This document shows positions 28,016 to 37,489 of a stretch of DNA of 64,000 nucleotides, piece after piece. The number at the start of each line of letters is the position of its first letter. The stretch's first letter is position 1. Both the position numbers and the translations under genes were made by a program. The DNA comes from Pseudomonas sp. S09G 359 (lineage in GTDB: Bacteria > Pseudomonadota > Gammaproteobacteria > Pseudomonadales > Pseudomonadaceae): assembly GCF_002843605.1 (NCBI RefSeq), contig NZ_CP025263.1:6375501-6439500 (forward strand), in the 5' to 3' direction. Under the pieces are notes generated by a model. It did no database searches, had not been told where the DNA came from, and was given only the letters and a program-made list of their open reading frames with translations.

Positions 28016-29731
28016 TTATTGGCCGGGCGCGGTCTGGCGCCAGGCTTGGGAGCGGCGCAACGCGCCACGTGAGGCCCACGCCAGCAGCAGCGAAACGCCG
28101 GCCGACGTGAACAGAATCAGGGTCGACATGGCCGCCGCACCGCCGACGTTGCCGGCGTCGTCCATGTTCAACACGGCGACGGCGGCGAGGATGGTGTCGG
28201 GGCTGTAGAGGAAGATCGCGGCGGACACGGTGGTCATCGCCGACACAAACAGGTAGCGCACGATGTCCAGCAGCGCCGGCAGGCAGATCGGCACCGTCAC
28301 TTTCAAGTAATGGCGGTAGAGCGGTGCTTTGAGGGACAAGGCAGCGGCTTCGAATTCAGCGTCCAGTTGGCGCAGCGCGGTGGTGGCGGTCATCTGTGCG
28401 GTGGTCAAATAATGAGCAATCGTGCACACCACCAGCAACGTCATGGTCCCGTAGAACACATGCAGCGGGTTACCGTTGAGGTTGAAAAAGAACACATAGC
28501 CCAGGCCCAGCACCAACCCCGGCACGGCCATCGGCACAAAGCTGAGCATGCGCAACGCCAGGTTGAGGCTCTTTTGCCCCTGGGTCTTTTCCATCAGGTA
28601 GGCGCCGGTGAAGATCAGCACACTGCCGACCAATGCCGTGCACAGGGCCATGGTCAGGCTGTTGCGGTAGGCCAGCCAGCCGCCACCGGCCGTGTCTTCA
28701 AACTGGTAGTGGCTGAGGGACAGCGACAGGTTGTACGGCCAGAATTTGACCAGCGAGGAGTACACCGCCATACCGAACACCAGCAGCAACACGGCGCAGA
28801 TCAGCAGCACGAGGGCCAGGTAGCAGGCGTCTCTTGTGCGCGACGGCGCCGGCTGGAACACCTGGGCGCGGCCGCTCATGGAGTCGCCATGCCGGCGGCG
28901 CAACCAGGCATCCACCGCAAAGCTGAACAGCGCTGGCAACAGCAACACCATGCCGATCAACGCGCCACGACCAAATTGTTGCTGGCCGACCACCGCCTTG
29001 TAGGCCTCCAGCGCTAATACTTGATAGTCGCCGCCGACCACCACGGGCACGCCGAAGTCGGTGATGGTGAGGGTGAACACCAGGCAAAACGCGGCGAACA
29101 CCGCCTGGCGCGTGGCCGGCCAGGTAATGCTGCGAAACGCCCGCGCCGGGCTGGCACCCATGCTTGAGGCCGCATCGAACAGGCGCGCATCCGCCAGGGA
29201 CAGTGCCGACAGCAAGATCATCAAGGCGTGTGGGAAGGTGTAAATCACCTCCCCGAGAACAATGCCCCAGAAGCCGTAGATATTGTCCGAGAGCAAACCG
29301 CGCAACAGGCCCTGGTTACCGAACAGGTACACCAGCGCAATGCCTGGCAACATCGACGGCGCCATCAGCGGCAGCAGTGACAGGCCGCGCCAGATGGCCT
29401 TACCGGGGATAAGTGTGCGTTGCAGGGCGTAGGCAAACAGGTAAGCCAGCGGTACGACGATGGCCGCCACGCTGAGGGAAACTTTCAGGCTATTGCCGAG
29501 CAACCAGTGGAAGTTATCGCTGGCGAGCAATTCCCGCGCGGCAACCAGCCCACCGCCCTGCCCGGCTTCACTGCTGAAGCCGCGCCAGAAGATCGCCAAC
29601 AACGGCAGCAATACGGCGATACCCAGCAGCACAAGCCACAAGAGCTTGCCGCCGACGACGAAAATGCGATCACCGAGTTCGGCGCGGGACACCTGGCGCG
29701 GCAGCGTCATCACCGCGGCCATCTCAGGCAA
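28016..29731 (-). CDS. phnU: 2-aminoethylphosphonate ABC transporter, fused permease
   Basis: The 571-residue protein has about 12 membrane segments made of two homologous permease halves; an EAA-type loop is visible near residue 190 (ASSMGASPARAFRSITWP) and again near 480 (AAALSLKAPLYRHYLKVTVP). It is therefore a natural fusion of the two permeases that are separate (PhnU, PhnV) in Salmonella. It overlaps the ATPase gene by 8 bases. Confidence 0.85.
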   Translation of the reverse strand: MPEMAAVMTLPRQVSRAELGDRIFVVGGKLLWLVLLGIAVLLPLLAIFWRGFSSEAGQGGGLVAARELLASDNFHWLLGNSLKVSLSVAAIVVPLAYLFAYALQRTLIPGKAIWRGLSLLPLMAPSMLPGIALVYLFGNQGLLRGLLSDNIYGFWGIVLGEVIYTFPHALMILLSALSLADARLFDAASSMGASPARAFRSITWPATRQAVFAAFCLVFTLTITDFGVPVVVGGDYQVLALEAYKAVVGQQQFGRGALIGMVLLLPALFSFAVDAWLRRRHGDSMSGRAQVFQPAPSRTRDACYLALVLLICAVLLLVFGMAVYSSLVKFWPYNLSLSLSHYQFEDTAGGGWLAYRNSLTMALCTALVGSVLIFTGAYLMEKTQGQKSLNLALRMLSFVPMAVPGLVLGLGYVFFFNLNGNPLHVFYGTMTLLVVCTIAHYLTTAQMTATTALRQLDAEFEAAALSLKAPLYRHYLKVTVPICLPALLDIVRYLFVSAMTTVSAAIFLYSPDTILAAVAVLNMDDAGNVGGAAAMSTLILFTSAGVSLLLAWASRGALRRSQAWRQTAPGQ

Positions 29732-30788
29732 ACACCTGCAGGCTGCGCGGCGGCAAGGCTACCCAGATGTCCTGGGCGCCCAGGCGCGGCATGGCCTCCG
29801 GGGCCAGCTCGGCCAGCAGCGGATGGCCGGGCAGTTGCTCCAGCTCAAAGCTCATGCGGCAGCGGTTGCCGAGGAAGGTGATCTCGCGCACTTTGGCCGG
29901 GAACAGGTTTTCTTCATGCACCGGCGGGTTGACGCTGATGGCTTCCGGGCGGCAGAACAGCCGACCGGACCTGGCCACGCCGGCATCGTCGGCCAGGCGC
30001 ATGTTCATCCCGCCCACCTGGGCGTGGCTGGCGCTGTTGCGACTGAACGGCAGCCAGTTACCCTGGCCGACAAACTCTGCCACGAATGGCGTGGCCGGGC
30101 GGTCGTAGATCTCCTGGGGCGTGGCGTATTGCTCGACCTTGCCGTTGTTCATCACGGCGATACGGTCGGCCATCAGCATGGCTTCGTCCTGGTTGTGGGT
30201 CACCATCAAGGTGGTGATGCCCAGGCGCCGTTGCAGTTGGCGCAGCTCGGTGCACAGGTGCTCGCGTACACGGGCGTCGAGGGCCGACATCGGCTCATCC
30301 AGCAACAGCAACGAAGGCGCCGGTGCCAGGGCGCGGGCCAGGGCCACGCGTTGCTGTTGGCCGCCAGAAAGTTGGCCGGGGTATTTTTTCTCGCTGCCGA
30401 CCAGCCCTACCAGTTCGAGCATCTGGCCGACACGCTGGCGCACTTCATCGCGGCCGCTGCCGGTGAGGCCGTAGCCGATATTCGCTTCAACGCTGAGGTT
30501 GGGAAACAGTGCGTAGGACTGGAACAGAATGCCGTAGTCCCGAGCCTGGGGCGGCAGTAGGGAAACGTCGCGGTTGCCCAAGTAAAGTTCGCCGCTGTCC
30601 TGGCGCTCCAGGCCCGCGATGCAGCGCAGCAAGGTGGTCTTGCCGCAACCCGACGGGCCCAGCAGGCACACCAGCTCGCCAGCGGCGACGTCCAGGGACA
30701 CGTTGTCCAACGCGGTGAAGGCGCCGAAGCGTTTCTGGATACCACGCACCTTCATCGGCGCGCCGGGTTGGGTCAGGGCTGTGTTCAT
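29724..30788 (-). CDS. phnT: 2-aminoethylphosphonate ABC transporter, ATPase
   Basis: The 354-residue ABC ATPase has Walker A GPSGCGKTT (44-52), signature LSGGQQQR, Walker B LLLLDEP and a switch His in MVTHNQDEAM, followed by a TOBE-like C-terminal regulatory domain. It is the first gene of the phnT-U-S-FAD-HD run read on the minus strand. It powers uptake through the fused permease. Confidence 0.88.
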   Translation of the reverse strand: MNTALTQPGAPMKVRGIQKRFGAFTALDNVSLDVAAGELVCLLGPSGCGKTTLLRCIAGLERQDSGELYLGNRDVSLLPPQARDYGILFQSYALFPNLSVEANIGYGLTGSGRDEVRQRVGQMLELVGLVGSEKKYPGQLSGGQQQRVALARALAPAPSLLLLDEPMSALDARVREHLCTELRQLQRRLGITTLMVTHNQDEAMLMADRIAVMNNGKVEQYATPQEIYDRPATPFVAEFVGQGNWLPFSRNSASHAQVGGMNMRLADDAGVARSGRLFCRPEAISVNPPVHEENLFPAKVREITFLGNRCRMSFELEQLPGHPLLAELAPEAMPRLGAQDIWVALPPRSLQVFA

Positions 30789-31008
30789 GGTGGCACCTCA
30801 TCGAACGGATGAAGGCCATGCTAGGGGGGCAATGCGTCCCTGATGTGGCAGAAAGGCAAAACGCGGCGATAGTGGTATTGGTGGATTTGGGTGTACCGCT
30901 ATCGGGGGCAAGCCCCCTCCTACAGTTGACCGAGTTCCAACATGAGAATGCGGTCAAAATGTGGGAGGGGGCTTGCCCCGATGAGGCCCCAAAAGCCACC
31001 CCAAAACC
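30789..31008. other. Region between LysR gene and phn operon, with REP pair
   Basis: This 220-base gap should carry the phn operon promoter in its right part near phnT (a TAGCAT on the minus strand close to 30820 is a possible -10). It also holds two REP elements at 30901-30924 and 30958-30982, the second lacking one C of the usual GCCCCC arm. No gene is seen. Confidence 0.6.
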
Positions 31009-31872
31009 TCAGAGCGGCGACATTTCCTGCGCCAACCCCAGAAACGCCGCCGGCAGCCGCGCGCCTTTGCGCTCCTTGAGGCAATACAGATACTCCGGAA
31101 TCTGCGGCGCATTCTCGATAGTCAGCACGCGCAGCTGCGGGTCATGGGGCACTTCCTGGCGGGCGATGATGCTGATGCCGATATTGCGCAGCACCGCCTC
31201 GCGAATCGACTCGCGGCTACCGATTTCCAGCAGCGGCCCATGGCTCACGCCGGCGCCCTGCAGCAACTCTTCGGTGAGGCGCCGGGTGGTGGAGCCCGCT
31301 TCACGCATCAATAAGGTGTGCCCGGCCAATGCGGTGAGCGGCACGTGATCCCGTTTGGCCAGGGGATGGTTGCGATGCACCGCCAGCACCAGGGGGTCGG
31401 TGCCGAGTACGCGGCGGATCAGGCGCGGGTCTTCCAGCAGTTGCGAGGAAGCGGCAACGTCGACGCGGTAGTCGTCCAGCGCTTCGAGCACTTGCTGGGA
31501 GTTGCCGATTTCCACCGATACTTCCACCTGGGGCAGGCGCTCACGAAAGGCTTTGACCAGATCGAGGATGTAATACGGCGCCGTTGCGGCAATTCGCAGG
31601 GCACCCTGGACCTGGCCATTGTTGCGCAGGAAGAACTCGATGTCCGCTTCCTGCTGCAGCAACGCCTTGACCATCGGCAATAACCGCGCGCCGTCGTCGC
31701 TGACGGTGAGGCGGCGGCCGCCACGGTAGAACAGCTCAACGCCGTACTGGCCTTCCAGGTTGCGAATCTGGGTGGTGACCGTGGGCTGGCTCAGGCCGAG
31801 TTTTTTCGCCGCCTGGGTAATGCTGCCCAAACGCGCGACCATAAAAAACGCCTTCAACTCGGCACTCAGCAC
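31009..31872 (-). CDS. LysR-family regulator of aminoethylphosphonate genes
   Basis: The 287-residue protein starts at GTG 31872. A LysR helix-turn-helix (about 3-60, GSITQAAKKLGLSQPTVTTQ) precedes an effector domain. It fits the LysR group that accompanies aminoethylphosphonate catabolism genes, and here it lies just upstream of the transporter on the same strand. It probably activates the phn genes. It starts only 16 bases after the cadA stop, so read-through from the metal-induced cadA promoter could also express it. Confidence 0.8.
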   Translation of the reverse strand: MLSAELKAFFMVARLGSITQAAKKLGLSQPTVTTQIRNLEGQYGVELFYRGGRRLTVSDDGARLLPMVKALLQQEADIEFFLRNNGQVQGALRIAATAPYYILDLVKAFRERLPQVEVSVEIGNSQQVLEALDDYRVDVAASSQLLEDPRLIRRVLGTDPLVLAVHRNHPLAKRDHVPLTALAGHTLLMREAGSTTRRLTEELLQGAGVSHGPLLEIGSRESIREAVLRNIGISIIARQEVPHDPQLRVLTIENAPQIPEYLYCLKERKGARLPAAFLGLAQEMSPL

Positions 31873-31888
31873 GCCACCCTCTCATCGT

Positions 31889-34147
31889 CTATTTGCGCAA
31901 CAAGCGCAGGCCATTGAACACCACCAGCAGGGCCACGCCCATGTCGGCGAACACCGCCATCCACATGGTGGCCATGCCCAAGAAGGTGACCACCAGGAAG
32001 ATCGCCTTGATCACCAATGCCAGGGTGATGTTCTGCTTGAGGATACTCGACGTTTGCCGCGACAAACGAATGAATGCCGGAATCTTGCGCAAATCATCGT
32101 CCATCAGCGCCACATCGGCGGTCTCGATGGCGGTGTCGGTACCGGCTGCGGCCATGGCAAAACCGATCTCGGCGCGGGCCAGGGCCGGGGCGTCGTTGAT
32201 GCCGTCGCCGACCATGCCCACGCGGCGGCCTTGGCCGTAAAGGGCTTCGATGGCTTGCAGTTTATCGGTGGGCAGCAGGTCGCCCTGGGCCTGGTCGATG
32301 CCAACCTGGGCGGCAATCGCCTGGGCGGTGTGGGTGTTGTCACCGGTGAGCATCAGGGTCTTGATGCCCAACTCATGCAATTGCGCGATGGCTTCGCGGC
32401 TGCTGTCCTTGACCGTGTCGGCCACGGCGAACAGCGCCAGCGGGCCGGATTTGTCGAGCAGCAGCACCACCGACTTGCCTTGTTTCTCCAGGGCGAAGAG
32501 TTTCTCTTCCAGCTGCGGCGAGCACAGGCCCAGGTCTTCCACCAGGCGGTGGTTGCCCAGGTGGTAGGTTTCGCCGTTGATATCGCCGCGCACGCCACGA
32601 CCGGCCAGGGCCTCGAAGTTATCCACAACGTGGCTTGGCAGGTTTTTATCCACAGCCGCATTGGCAATCGCCAGCGACACCGGATGGTCGGAACGCCCGG
32701 CCAGGCTGGCGGCCAGGGCCGGCGCGCGGTCTTCGACGTTGGGGAACAGCGCCAGGTAATCGGTTTGCACCGGCTTGCCGTGGGTGATGGTGCCGGTCTT
32801 GTCCAGCGCGAGGTAATCGAGCTTGTAGCCGCCCTCCAGGTACACACCGCCTTTGATCAGGATGCCTTTGCGCGCGGCGGCAGCGAGGCCACTGACGATG
32901 GTCACCGGGGTGGAAATCACCAGGGCGCAGGGGCACGCCACGACCAGCAGCACCAGGGCGCGGTAAATCCAGTCGAACCACGCGCCGGCCATGAACAGCG
33001 GCGGGATCACCGCTACGCCCAAGGCAAACAGGAACACCGCCGGGGTGTAGATTTTCGAGAAGCTGTCGACGAAACGCTGGGTCGGCGCGCGGGCGCCCTG
33101 GGCCTGTTCCACGGCGTGGATAATGCGCGCCAAGGTCGAATTATTCGCGGCCGCCGTCACTTTGTATTCCAGGGAGCCGGCCTGGTTGATGGTGCCCGCG
33201 AAGACTTTATCGCCCACGGTCTTTTCAATCGGCAGGCTTTCGCCGGTGATCGGCGCCTGGTCGATGGTGGACTGCCCGGCGGTGACTTCACCGTCCAGGC
33301 CAATGCGCTCGCCGGGTTTTACCCGAACGATGGCACCGAGTTCGATGCTTTTGACTTCTTTTTCGACCCAGCTACCATCGGCCAACTGCACCGTGGCCTG
33401 CTCCGGGGCCATTTGCATCAAGCCGCTGATGGCATTGCGCGCACGGTCCAGGGATTTGGCTTCGATCAACTCGGCCACGGTAAACAGGAACATCACCATC
33501 GCCGCTTCGGGCCACTGGCCGATCAGCACGGCACCCGTGACCGCGATGCTCATCAGCGCGTTGATGTTCAGGTTGAGGTTTTTCAGGGCAATCCAGCCCT
33601 TCTTATAGGTGGTGAGGCCGCCGCTGAGGATCGATACCAGCGCCACAATGGCAACCACCCAGGTGGGCGCGGCCCCCGTAAAGTGCAGCACTTCGGCGCC
33701 CAACGCGCCTACGCCGGACACTGCCAGCGGCCACCAATGTTTCTTGGCCGGTGGCTCGGCGGCAGGTGTGCCTTCTTCGATAGGGTCGGCCTGCATGCCT
33801 AAGGATTTGATGGCGTCGATGATCGGCGCGGTGTTCGGCAGGTCATGGGTGACGCCGAGGATGCGGTTGATCAGGTTGAATTCCAGCTGCTGCACGCCGG
33901 CGAGCTTGCCCAGTTTGTTCTGGATCAGCGTCTGCTCGGTGGGGCAGTCCATGGCTTCGATGCGGAAGGTGCTCAAGCGCGAGCCAGCGGTAGGCGCTTC
34001 GCTCAGTTGCACCAGCGCGGGGGCTGGGCTGGCGGCGCAGCAGGAACCGCCATGGTTATGCACAGGCGTGAGTTTCTTCGGTTCATGATCATGGTCATGG
34101 TCATGGTCATGGTCGTGTTTGTGCGGGGTGTGGATGGAGTCGCTCAT
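31889..34147 (-). CDS. cadA: Zn/Cd/Pb-exporting P1B-type ATPase
   Basis: I start at ATG 34147 (752 residues); the frame continues upstream but would pass through the operator. The N-terminus has a His/Asp repeat (HKHDHDHDHDHDHEPKK), a CCAA metal-site candidate and a ferredoxin-like heavy-metal domain (FRIEAMDCPTEQTLIQNKL). Then follow the P-type motifs VACPCALVIST and DKTGTITHGK and, in the hinge, MVGDGINDAPALARA. CPC identifies a soft-metal exporter of the Zn/Cd/Pb type. It is divergent from cadR, which controls it. Confidence 0.93.
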   Translation of the reverse strand: MSDSIHTPHKHDHDHDHDHDHEPKKLTPVHNHGGSCCAASPAPALVQLSEAPTAGSRLSTFRIEAMDCPTEQTLIQNKLGKLAGVQQLEFNLINRILGVTHDLPNTAPIIDAIKSLGMQADPIEEGTPAAEPPAKKHWWPLAVSGVGALGAEVLHFTGAAPTWVVAIVALVSILSGGLTTYKKGWIALKNLNLNINALMSIAVTGAVLIGQWPEAAMVMFLFTVAELIEAKSLDRARNAISGLMQMAPEQATVQLADGSWVEKEVKSIELGAIVRVKPGERIGLDGEVTAGQSTIDQAPITGESLPIEKTVGDKVFAGTINQAGSLEYKVTAAANNSTLARIIHAVEQAQGARAPTQRFVDSFSKIYTPAVFLFALGVAVIPPLFMAGAWFDWIYRALVLLVVACPCALVISTPVTIVSGLAAAARKGILIKGGVYLEGGYKLDYLALDKTGTITHGKPVQTDYLALFPNVEDRAPALAASLAGRSDHPVSLAIANAAVDKNLPSHVVDNFEALAGRGVRGDINGETYHLGNHRLVEDLGLCSPQLEEKLFALEKQGKSVVLLLDKSGPLALFAVADTVKDSSREAIAQLHELGIKTLMLTGDNTHTAQAIAAQVGIDQAQGDLLPTDKLQAIEALYGQGRRVGMVGDGINDAPALARAEIGFAMAAAGTDTAIETADVALMDDDLRKIPAFIRLSRQTSSILKQNITLALVIKAIFLVVTFLGMATMWMAVFADMGVALLVVFNGLRLLRK
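34083..34115. repeat. Hexanucleotide (GGTCAT)n repeat within cadA
   Basis: The start of cadA contains several consecutive GGTCAT/GATCAT units encoding the His-Asp run of the metal-binding tail. Changes in unit number would alter tail length in steps of two residues without shifting the frame. Confidence 0.8.
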
Positions 34148-34178
34148 TCTGTCGCGTCCGTAAAGGTGCCTGTTGCCA

Positions 34179-34209
34179 AGTAAAGACCCTGTAGCCACTA
34201 TAGGGTCAA
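34179..34209 (-). promoter_or_regulatory. CadR-type operator and cadA promoter
   Basis: The minus strand carries TTGACC (34204-34209) and TTTACT (34179-34184) separated by 19 bases, the long spacing of MerR-controlled promoters. The operator ACCCTATAGTGGCTACAGGGT (34186-34206, minus-strand reading, slightly longer than the core) is the known CadR/PbrR-type inverted repeat. Metal-bound CadR would untwist this promoter and switch on cadA. Confidence 0.9.
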
Positions 34210-34232
34210 GCACCCATTTGGAGATTGCTGCG

Positions 34233-34673
34233 ATGAAGATCGGCGAATTGGCCAAACTCACCGACTGCCCGGTGGAAACCATCCGTTATTACGAGAAAGA
34301 AGGCTTGCTGCCGCCCCCGGCGCGCACCGACGCCAACTACCGCGTGTACACCCAGGCGCACACCGAACGGCTGATCTTCATCCGCAACTGCCGCAGCCTG
34401 GACATGACCCTGGAAGAAATCCGCAGCCTGCTCGGGCTACGCGACAGCCCTCAGGACCAGTGCGAAAACGTAAATGCGTTGATCGACGAACACATCCACC
34501 ACGTGAAAGCGCGGATCGATGGGCTACTGGCGTTGCAGGAGCAATTGCTGGATCTGCGCCAACGCTGTGGCGGCGGGCCCGAGTGCGGGATTCTGCAGCG
34601 GCTGGAAGTCAGCGGCAGTGTGGCAGCCAGCGAGGCTGAGCCCTCGCATGTAGGCAGAAGCCACGGCCACTAA
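34233..34673 (+). CDS. cadR: MerR-family cadmium/zinc/lead regulator
   Basis: I start at ATG 34233, the family start MKIGELAKLTDCPVETIRYY; a frame open from 34173 would include the operator. The 146-residue protein has the MerR helix-turn-helix at residues 1-70, a coiled-coil dimer helix and metal-site cysteines (Cys77 region DQCENVN and CGGGPECG). The C-terminal GRSHGH adds a His-containing tail. It binds the operator in the gap to cadA. Confidence 0.93.
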   Translation: MKIGELAKLTDCPVETIRYYEKEGLLPPPARTDANYRVYTQAHTERLIFIRNCRSLDMTLEEIRSLLGLRDSPQDQCENVNALIDEHIHHVKARIDGLLALQEQLLDLRQRCGGGPECGILQRLEVSGSVAASEAEPSHVGRSHGH

Positions 34674-34691
34674 ATCAAGTGATCACCGGCT

Positions 34692-34800
34692 AAATGTGGG
34701 AGCGGGCTTGCTCGCGAATGCGGTGTGTCAGCCACTGCATGTGCAAGCTGATACTCCGCATTCGCGAGCAAGTCGAATCGTCGCACCGCCCCTCCCACAT
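34692..34800. repeat. REP pair of the GAGCGGGC subtype, second arm chimeric
   Basis: The first arm reads TGTGGGAGCGGGCTTGCTCGC. The second begins TTCGCGAGC as expected but then continues with the 18-base insert AAGTCGAATCGTCGCACC and GCCCCTCCCACAT, the half of another REP subtype. The locus separates the converging cadR and thyA genes. Confidence 0.88.
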
Positions 34801-34803
34801 TGA

Positions 34804-35637
34804 TCAGATGGCCACGTCGGCCTTGATGCTTGGGTCGGCGTCGTAGCCAACAATCTCGAAGTCTTCGAACTTGTAGTCGTAGATCGACGCAGGCTTGCGC
34901 TTGATCACCAGCTCCGGCAACTTCTTCGGCGTGCGCGCCAGCTGGGTCTGGATCTGTTCCATATGGTTGCTGTAGGCGTGGGTGTCGCCGGTGGTGACGA
35001 TGATCTCGTGAGGGATCAGGTCGCATTGCTGGGCCAGCATATGCGTCAGCAGGGCCAGCGCGGCGGTGTTGTACGGCAGGCCGAGGAATACGTCGGAGCT
35101 GCGAATGTACAACTGCATCGACAGATGGCCGTCGTGCACAAACGCCTGGTACAGCAGGTGGCACGGCGGCAGCGCTTGTTTGCCGTTGCGCGCGTTTTCC
35201 TGGGGGCTCTGGGTTTCGTCGGGCAGGTACTCGACGTTCCAGCCATGAAACAGGATGCGACGGCTGTTGGGGTTGGTCTTGAGCGTGTGCACCATGTAGT
35301 CGATCTGGTTGATCGTGCCGCCGTCCTTGGTCGGCCAGGCGGTCCACTGCTCGCCGTACACCGGGCCCAGGTCGCCGTCTTCGGTGGCCCATTCGTCCCA
35401 GATTTTCACGCCATTTTCGTTGAGCCACTTGATGTTGGTGTTGCCGCTCAACATCCAGATCAGCTCGTTGGCGATGCTTTTGAAGTGAAGCTTCTTGGTG
35501 GTCAGCAGCGGGAAGCCGTCGGCCAAGTTATGCCGATACTGACGGGCGAACACGGCCTTGGTGCCGGTGCCGGTGCGATCGCCCTTGGTCAATCCATTGG
35601 TGATGACGTCGTTCAGTAGTTCGAGATATTGCTTCAT
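34804..35637 (-). CDS. thyA: Thymidylate synthase
   Basis: The start ATG 35637 (277 residues) gives the family N-terminus [12 protein letters not shown]. The catalytic Cys lies in [11 protein letters not shown], and the folate/dUMP region [11 protein letters not shown] and the end [10 protein letters not shown] match ThyA. It methylates dUMP to dTMP with methylene-tetrahydrofolate. It follows lgt by 57 bases, the same pairing as in E. coli. Confidence 0.97.
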   Translation of the reverse strand: MKQYLELLNDVITNGLTKGDRTGTGTKAVFARQYRHNLADGFPLLTTKKLHFKSIANELIWMLSGNTNIKWLNENGVKIWDEWATEDGDLGPVYGEQWTAWPTKDGGTINQIDYMVHTLKTNPNSRRILFHGWNVEYLPDETQSPQENARNGKQALPPCHLLYQAFVHDGHLSMQLYIRSSDVFLGLPYNTAALALLTHMLAQQCDLIPHEIIVTTGDTHAYSNHMEQIQTQLARTPKKLPELVIKRKPASIYDYKFEDFEIVGYDADPSIKADVAI

Positions 35638-35662
35638 GTTTTTACCCGTATCGTTGAAGCCC

Positions 35663-35682
35663 GGGCCCTTCACAGAGGGCCC
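35663..35682 (-). other. Intercistronic hairpin between lgt and thyA
   Basis: AGGGCCC and GGGCCCT arms (7 bp each) enclose 6 bases, with no T run, just upstream of the thyA start. It could modulate the lgt-thyA message as a processing or stability hairpin. Confidence 0.5.
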
Positions 35683-35694
35683 AGGCATTCGAAT

Positions 35695-36507
35695 TTAAAG
35701 CGCGGCGTTCTTGATGCCTTGCGGGCGATTGTACGCCCACCACAGCAGGCCCAGGCCGCCGAGGATCATTGGCAGGCTGAGGATCTGGCCCATGGTCACC
35801 CAACCAAACGCCAGGTAGCCCAGCTGTGCATCCGGCACACGCACGAACTCGACGATGAATCGGAAGATCCCGTAGAACAAGGCGAACATGCCCGACACCG
35901 CCATGGTGGGGCGTGGCTTACGCGAAAAAATGTACAGAATGAGGAACAGTGCCACACCTTCCAACGCGAACTGGTACAGCTGCGACGGATGGCGCGGCAG
36001 TTGCGCCGGGTCGCTGAACGGCGGGAACACCATGGCCCACGGCACGTCGGTCGGCTTGCCCCACAACTCGGCGTTGATGAAGTTACCGATACGCCCGGCG
36101 CCCAGGCCGATCGGTACGAAGGGCGCGACGAAGTCCATCAGCTGGAAGAACGACTTGCCATTGCGACGGCCAAACCACCAGGCGGCGATCATCACGCCGA
36201 TAAAACCACCGTGGAACGCCATGCCGCCCTTCCACACCTCGAAGATCAGCGTCGGGTTGGCGATGTAGGCAGACAGATCATAGAACAGCACGTACCCGAG
36301 GCGCCCGCCGACGATTACCCCCATCGACATCCAGAACACCATGTCGGAGAGCTTCTCCTTGGTCCAGGTCGGGTCGAAACGGTTCAGGCGCCGGGAAGCC
36401 AGCAGCCAGGCACCGCCGATGCCGATCAGGTACATCAACCCGTACCAGTGGATTTTCAGCGGACCGATGGCCAAGGCCACCGGGTCGATCTGCGGGTAAG
36501 GCAGCAT
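35695..36507 (-). CDS. lgt: Prolipoprotein diacylglyceryl transferase
   Basis: The 270-residue inner membrane protein has about seven membrane segments and the Lgt signatures AFHGGFIGV and [15 protein letters not shown]. It transfers a diacylglyceryl group from phosphatidylglycerol to the lipobox cysteine of lipoproteins, such as the Tat lipoprotein at 4.6 kb. It is read with thyA. Confidence 0.96.
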   Translation of the reverse strand: MLPYPQIDPVALAIGPLKIHWYGLMYLIGIGGAWLLASRRLNRFDPTWTKEKLSDMVFWMSMGVIVGGRLGYVLFYDLSAYIANPTLIFEVWKGGMAFHGGFIGVMIAAWWFGRRNGKSFFQLMDFVAPFVPIGLGAGRIGNFINAELWGKPTDVPWAMVFPPFSDPAQLPRHPSQLYQFALEGVALFLILYIFSRKPRPTMAVSGMFALFYGIFRFIVEFVRVPDAQLGYLAFGWVTMGQILSLPMILGGLGLLWWAYNRPQGIKNAAL

Positions 36508-36585
36508 TGCGACTCCTCGTTAAATCATTAGTCATGGCGACCGGACCATGCCGGGGCGCGATTAAGCCTGCGTTACATAAATTCT

Positions 36586-37368
36586 TTAAAGCAAAAAGTT
36601 TAAACCGACGCAAAACAACAGCCCGGCGAACAACCACTTCAATAAACGCGGCGACAACCGGTGCGCCAAGCGCGCGCCGAAACGCGCAAACACCATGCTG
36701 GTCAGGGCAATGCCCAACAGCGCCGGCAAATACACGAACCCTAGACTATGAGCGGGCAGCAGCGGGTCATGCCAGCCCAGAATCATGAAACTTAATGCAC
36801 TGGCCAGGGCAATCGGCAGGCCGCAGGCGGATGAGGTGGCCACCGCCTGCTGCATCGGCACGCTGCGCCAGGTCAGGAACGGCACGGTCAGCGAGCCGCC
36901 GCCAATCCCGAAAATCGCCGAGGCCCAGCCGATCACCGTGCCGGCCAGGGTCAGGCCAACCTTGCCGGACACTGTGCGACTGGCCTTGGGCTTGACGTCC
37001 AGGGCTAGCTGCACGGCCACCAGCAGGGCAAACACACCAATGATTTTTTGCAGATGCGGGCCGGAAATCGCCTCGGCGGTCAGCGCACCAAAGCCTGCGC
37101 CGATCAAAATGCCAACGGTCATCCACACAAAGATCGGCCAACGCACCGCGCCACGCCGGTGGTGCTCACGCACCGCATTCACCGAGGTAAAGATGATAGT
37201 CGCCAGGGAAGTGCCCACGGCCAGGTGGGTCAGCACTTGCGGGTCAAAACCCTGCAAGGTGAAGCTGAACACCAGCACCGGCACAATGATGATCCCGCCA
37301 CCCACGCCAAACAGCCCGGCGAGCACGCCCGCACAGGCGCCGAGCAGCAAATACAGCAGAAATTCCAT
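36586..37368 (-). CDS. TauE/SafE-family sulfite/anion exporter
   Basis: I prefer ATG 37368 (260 residues, MEFLLYLLLGACAGVLAGLF) to the in-frame ATG at 37380. Around eight membrane segments and two repeated glycine-rich stretches (GLFGVGGGIIIVP and AIFGIGGGSLTVP) identify the TauE/SafE family, which moves sulfite, sulfoacetate or related anions. It is upstream of lgt on the same strand with a 78-base gap. The substrate is not known. Confidence 0.88.
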   Translation of the reverse strand: MEFLLYLLLGACAGVLAGLFGVGGGIIIVPVLVFSFTLQGFDPQVLTHLAVGTSLATIIFTSVNAVREHHRRGAVRWPIFVWMTVGILIGAGFGALTAEAISGPHLQKIIGVFALLVAVQLALDVKPKASRTVSGKVGLTLAGTVIGWASAIFGIGGGSLTVPFLTWRSVPMQQAVATSSACGLPIALASALSFMILGWHDPLLPAHSLGFVYLPALLGIALTSMVFARFGARLAHRLSPRLLKWLFAGLLFCVGLNFLL

Positions 37369-37489
37369 GGGAGCCCCCAAACCAAGTCCGGCATGTTAAC
37401 GGATGGAAGGCATGCGACCCAACTGGATACGATGGAACGCCGCTGCCTGAGTGGGTAGAGTGGCTAAAAACACAAAAGGGAACCGCCTG

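Noticed and set aside
31760..33802. 680-codon open frame antisense to cadA
   Set aside because: It has shadow-type composition, and cadA carries all P-type ATPase motifs on the opposite strand.
34083..34115. Possible phase-variable switch in cadA
   Set aside because: Repeat units are six bases, so changes keep the frame; on/off switching is not expected.
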